Origin: Acacia acuminata
Lineage: Eukaryota; Streptophyta; Magnoliopsida; Fabales; Fabaceae
Length of the DNA stretch: 64,000 nt
Reading direction: 5' to 3'
NCBI GenBank assembly: GCA_019022655.1
Contig: JAFJYI010000155.1
Location: 1,674,001 to 1,738,000 of the forward strand
Below are positions 59,461-64,000 of this stretch, in pieces (position 1 is the stretch's first letter; each line of letters begins with the position of its first letter). Under the pieces are notes generated by a model. That model was not told the origin of the DNA and did not search any database. It was given only the letters and a program-made list of their open reading frames with translations. Made by a program: the position numbers and the translations under genes.

Positions 59461-60321
59461 TTGAGAAGTTGATTTTATTTCTAAATATAAGACATAGTTT
59501 TTCATATTTGTCAATGTTTTCCTAGTTTATCTCTATTGATATTTCGTCAACCATAATCAAGGAGAAGAGAGAATGAGGGATTAAAGAAGATGACTAGAGT
59601 ATTTTAAAAAATAGAGTAAAATATATTAACTTCCCCTCTATTTATTCTAAATTACGGAGGCCTCCATTCTATTTTAAAAACCTATATGAACCTCCCCCAA
59701 AATCAAAATATATGTTGCATAAACTTCCCTTCTAGTTTTGAGATTCAACTTTCATCCATCAAACCGTTAGTTGACCGTTAAATCACAACATTGACTCGTT
59801 ATTTTGACCAAAATACCCCTCCTTAAAATAAATATTACTACTTGTCATGTAATCTTTGGCAAAAAAAATAATAATAATAATAAATAATAATAACCATTTA
59901 ATACAAATATTTATTCAAAGTTTTAAAAAAATTAGTATATATATTTTATATTATTTTCATACTTTTAAATTTATCATATCATTTTAATTTTTGATATAAT
60001 TAAATGTTTAATCTTTTTATTTGTTAAACTTATAATGTAATTTTTAAATAGCATGATAATGTTTTGCAATAATACATACATACATATCTTCAATTAAGTT
60101 AGATAATTATAAAATGATATTATTATGATATTTAAAAATTAATATCTTGTAGTTTTAAATTTGAAAAAATATTTCATTAAACATATATTATATTCTTAAA
60201 AATAATTACTCAAATTTTGAACACGTTATTAATATTTACCACATAAATAAAGATTACTAGAACTTCTTCTAAATTAAATTTATTACAAACATTAAATAGA
60301 TAATTAATGAACATTATTATT
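59245..60321. other. AT-rich spacer with microsatellites
   Basis: A (TA)n run at 59396-59429 passes directly into (TTTA)n to about 59463. The remainder is AT-rich and shows no gene. Confidence 0.6.
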
Positions 60322-60560
60322 CACTATAAAAAAACAGTTTTTGCGGCGGAAAAATTCCGTCGCAAAAAAGCCATTTTTCGTCGCAATTCCGTCACAAAAA
60401 TCGCCCTCACAAACCAATTTTCCAAAAATGCTTTTTCCCTTCGCAAAACCTTGAATTTGCGCGGGAAATTTTTTCCCTTGCAAAACCTTGAATTTGCGAG
60501 GAAATTTTTTCCTCGCAAACTCTCGAAGATTTTGAGAGGGAAAAGATTTTCCCTCGTAAA
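60322..60560. repeat. Left subterminal array of CACTA D
   Basis: Inverted TTTGCGGCGG, CCGTCGCAAA and TTTGCGAGGAAA words. Frames on both strands here are artefacts. Confidence 0.8.
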
Positions 60561-60714
60561 TTCCAATTAATTTTAAAAAAAATATAAAAAATTTTCAAAA
60601 AATAAAATAATTACATAAAAAATATTAAAAATTAGAAAATAAAAAGACTTGTATATTATAAAAATAAATTGTAACAATCATAAGAGTTTACATAGGAAAA
60701 AAAAATATTACAAA

Positions 60715-60990
60715 TTATAATGTTTCGACCAAATTATACGGCAAATGGAAAGGTAAAATACTCGGCTCAACTTTGAAGAACATTACCCGTGTAACATTAG
60801 GTCCTTTCTCGGGTTCTTCACCAAGCGATTGGGCTTTTTCCCGACGCATTTTAGCTAATGCGAGCTCGCTTCTCCGCTTCTCGAGCAGCCCTTTCTCGAG
60901 CCTCCTCTTCCTCCCTTGCACATCTCGGCTTCAACATGACTTCCCTTTCAAGGCTTTCTTGTTCTTCTCTCCTTTGCCTTTCCCTAGCCT
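60715..60990 (-). pseudogene. Charged coiled-coil-like exon in CACTA D
   Basis: On the minus strand an acceptor (TTATGTACAG) precedes RERQRREEQESLEREVML and EEEEARERAAREAEKRAR, then a stop. Another frame continues as AKMRREKAQSLGEEPEKG to 60715. The composition fits a long charged helix. Its position matches the 3' end of a second CACTA gene, but no family was recognised and it could be captured host sequence. Confidence 0.45.
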
Positions 60991-61035
60991 GTACATAAAT
61001 ATTATAAACATTAAACTACCTCTACAACAATTGCT

Positions 61036-61175
61036 AAACTTGACATATGATTTTAATGAATATACCAGATTCAACCTGGATAACATAAAAAAGATTGAAT
61101 GGCTAGAAATCATTTTGATAAAAAATGCTTTATCAACTATTGTAAACTTGACATATGATTTTAATGAATATACCA
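61036..61175. repeat. Tandem duplication, period 108 bp
   Basis: A 32-base segment beginning AAACTTGACATATG is identical at 61036-61067 and 61144-61175, with diverged sequence after each. Confidence 0.85.
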
Positions 61176-61249
61176 AATTTGAATTCAATGACATGAAAAA
61201 TCAGCAACTCCATAAAAAATCCAGTGACTTAACTGACAATAGAATTTAG

Positions 61250-63790
61250 TTTGAGGTCATAGACAGGAAAAGAATAGCAATTCATGAGAATAAGCATAGC
61301 AACGAAGGATAGAAAAGTAGCAATTGATGAGAAAATAATCTTAACCAATATAATCTTAACCAATGAAGGACCAAATTAAATAATTAAAAGAACACAAGCA
61401 GAAAAATAATTATAAACTCCAAGCCCATTAGACAAATAGATAAACACAAGCAACCAATGAAGCACCAATACTTTGAAACCAGAGTCCTGTAGTATTTGAT
61501 CTGACCAACTGAACCAGACCAAATATAAAAAACTTAGAGAACACAAAAGTAGAAGAACTATCATGAATTCCAAGCCCACCTGACAAACTGCTAAGCACAT
61601 TTAATGTATGAGACATTGATGATTAAAATAGGAGCCATATAGTATATATTATGTGTCCAAAATTTGATTAAGATATGAAACAATATTTCAAGTTTCACTT
61701 AAACGCTATACATTTTAAAGTCATCAATAACTTTGCACTATTACTTACTAGACACTGAGATTGAATTTGTGGGTTTTTCTAGGTTTAAACTACACATCTA
61801 GTTATAAAATACTCAAAGGTCATGGGTTATTGGGTGGGTTTTTACAGTTATATCTATATTTATGTTATATAAACGTGGTGTATTAAGGCACCACAGGGTC
61901 TACTAGGCAAGCGCATGGATAAAGGCCACTAGCCTCAACAAGAAAGAGGCACTGAAGCTCCAAATTCCTCAACTGTGCACCTTTGGCTACACTAAAACAT
62001 ATGCCAAGAAGACGACAATAAACCAAGCACCTGCCATGAGGCAATCTCTTCTTCCTCATGGTCTAAATGCCCTGCTAATTTTTACTTTTAAATGAAAGTT
62101 TTTCAAATAAGATCATTAAAAGTAATTTATCGGAAAAAGATTAAGGGATAAAATATTCAAATGTTAACATTATAAGAAAATATATGCCTCGTGTAGGTAA
62201 CCAATAAATTAATCTAATTAACCAAAATGCAAGAATACTGGCGAAATAGCTGACCACATTTGCGGGATAAGGCAGGTTCTTTTGGTTATTGTTGGATCAA
62301 AATGCAAGAACTACTGTCACAAACTCATAGACATGATGAAGTTAAAACTTCAATATTACAGTATAGAACACATCATACAAACACATTTATAATTTCAATT
62401 GCGGATATGTTTATAACTTCAATGATGTAATATGAATAATTCAAAATAATACATGTTCCCCAACTAAATCATATAACATATGACTCAACCCTTCATTTAT
62501 TTTCCTATTTTAGTTTTTTTGTCTAACAAAATAATTTCATAAACCAGTGGCAAAAACCTTGTCAGGAGCATATTGTTAGGCCCTGTGAAGTTGTGCCACT
62601 ATATAACAAAACCATGTTTCCCCCCTTTGAATTGGGTATGTTAGGACCCTTGTCCAGCACATAATAGTATGTCACAGGAGTGGTGATGTCAGAAGAGGGT
62701 CAGATGCTGAGACATGCAAGAAAAACACCATACCAGCAATTCACCAATTAATAAAAAGTGGACCTTTCTATCTAACTCGAAAGTTATCTTTGTCAGTCTC
62801 TTTCAGTTAACACTTATCGCTAAAAAACAGCTGCAATCTTTCTCCGTATTTTTATTATGAAACTGAAATTTCTAGAAACATTTACGATTTTTCATCGTAA
62901 TCCTATTTAACTTTCTCAGAGAACACTACCAACTCAAGCCCACACAAATTTTCACACAGCTTCAATATCCCAACTGCTGCTCATGATTTGAAGTCTATCC
63001 AAATCATTTTAGAGAGAATATTTCCATAATTAGCAAAGTCCCAGCAAAGTAAATAGCTGCCAATGACAAAATTCATGACTTCATAAACACCTTAAAGTTC
63101 AATGACAATAGTCGTATTATTCCGTTAGTTTGCATGTGACGTATTACTATAGCATTTTGCTATATAGCTTTCGCAATGCTACAACAAAATGCTTTTCACA
63201 ATATTAATCATCTAACCCACCACTAACCTATACAAAAGTGTCTACATCATGTAAATACACTCTTCGCTATACTTTTCCCATATTTATATGACGATTTTCC
63301 AATTTAGAATGTCAATTTAATGAAGTAAACCGCTGATTTATTTACTTTATTCAAAAATCAAAGTGCCTGCTCTTTCTTTCATCTTTTTTTTTTTTTTTTA
63401 CATGAAGAACTACTAGATCCATTATTTTATCTGTTTTGACCTTCTTTTTTTTTTCATATGCTCTCTCTCTGGCTGGGGGCTGCGATTTAGGAGGACCGCC
63501 ATTTCCTATTTATAGTAAAGTACTATATCTCACAATTGCTCCTATCTCACAAGATATTTCATCTTTTAATAAAACACACACACACTCATAATTTTTCATC
63601 GGATTTACTGTAACCTTTTCAATCTTGATCTTTTCCTCTATACTGAAGTTTTCATTTCTTTTAGAAAATATATGAAGATAAATGGTGGTTGAATTTGAAT
63701 TAGCAACTTTATTGTTTTAACTTTATTTTTTCATGACAAAGGTGAAAAATAGAAAGGGTATGCGCAATGGCAGATCTTTTAAGGGATAAG
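61250..63790. other. AT-rich sequence with no recognised gene
   Basis: Only short frames. A diverged local duplication occurs around 61395-61600 (AACACAAGCAG and AACTCCAAGCCCA words repeat). CA microsatellite at about 63572-63584. Confidence 0.45.
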
Positions 63791-63797
63791 GGGCCAT

Positions 63798-63799
63798 CC

Positions 63800-63830
<31 letters not shown>

Positions 63831-63838
63831 AAAAAAAA
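63798..63838. repeat. Homopolymer pair, 23 C then 18 A
   Basis: A run of 23 C is followed at once by 18 A, then T/A-rich sequence. The bracketing AGGGGCCAT and TTGGCCCCCAAAT suggest the end of a repeat. The exact lengths are vulnerable to sequencing error. Confidence 0.85.
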
Positions 63839-64000
63839 TTTTCAAAATATTTTTTTTAAAAAAATTAATATATTGTAAAATTTAATTTTGGCCCCCAAAT
63901 TTTTTTGTTAATCTAAAAATTAATATAAAATTTTTTAAACTAATTTAAAAAATTATTAAATTTAAATTATATATATATTTTTAAAATATTGAATTCACAA

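Larger units (their letters stand above)
60322..64000 (-). mobile_element. CACTA element D, left part
   Basis: CACTATAAAAAAACAG at 60322 is nearly the same as the left end of CACTA B, and the next 240 bases carry the same TTTGCGGCGGAAA / TTCCGTCGCAAA words. No right terminus appears before the window ends, so the extent is a minimum. The only gene-like part is a charged exon near 60850-60990. Confidence 0.65.

Overview
This is a plant nuclear window, almost certainly from a eudicot. It carries a TIR-NBS-LRR immune receptor gene, a class confined to dicots, and nearly everything else is transposon. No rRNA, tRNA or prokaryotic feature was seen. The lineage below eudicot cannot be read from the sequence.

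Bases 1 to about 34600 are one nested stack, much of it datable by target duplications. The base layer is a Ty3/Gypsy element reduced to a partial LTR (1-1318), a broken integrase/chromodomain tail and a second LTR (from 2376). A 27-kb CACTA element, called A here (4837-32086), sits inside that second LTR. CACTA A carries two minus-strand genes. Its tnp2-type transposase (6196-11180) is split by a solo LTR, S1 (8394-9953, target duplication TCATG). Its Transposase_24-like second gene is broken into three blocks by a hAT element (12332-16665) and by a second CACTA, B (18118-30654). The hAT holds solo LTR S2 (12847-14897, duplication CCTCT). CACTA B has its own decayed transposase and a captured LRR-kinase exon, and a LINE (26280-30631, duplication AAAAATGAA) lies near its right end. 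A further Gypsy solo LTR (32244-34552, duplication AGGGG) sits in the older LTR just beyond CACTA A.

Bases 34600-46680 hold a third palindrome-rich LTR (S3), a pair of roughly 740-bp direct repeats, a deleted TNL pseudogene (38541-39735) and a near-complete Copia element (40029-44856, duplication GAGAT) inserted in a small MITE. Bases 46682-50452 are a non-autonomous CACTA, C, that carries pieces of a plant protein kinase gene. A non-autonomous hAT (50805-51678, duplication GGAAAAAG) and a second copy of the same MITE follow.

Bases 53639-58184 hold the only gene that looks close to functional: a five-exon TIR-NBS-LRR receptor with two candidate first exons, an MHA in place of the MHD switch motif, a very short LRR region and a one-base frameshift. 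The rest is AT-rich and contains another hAT (58706-59244, duplication GTTGAATC), microsatellites and the left part of a fourth CACTA, D, that runs off the window.

The most unusual signal is shared by LTRs S1, S2 and S3. Each carries a dense array of short palindromes with the same CTCGAG core but different flanking bases, upstream of a conserved promoter block and TATA box. A cluster of three long hairpins in the right arm of CACTA A is the second.
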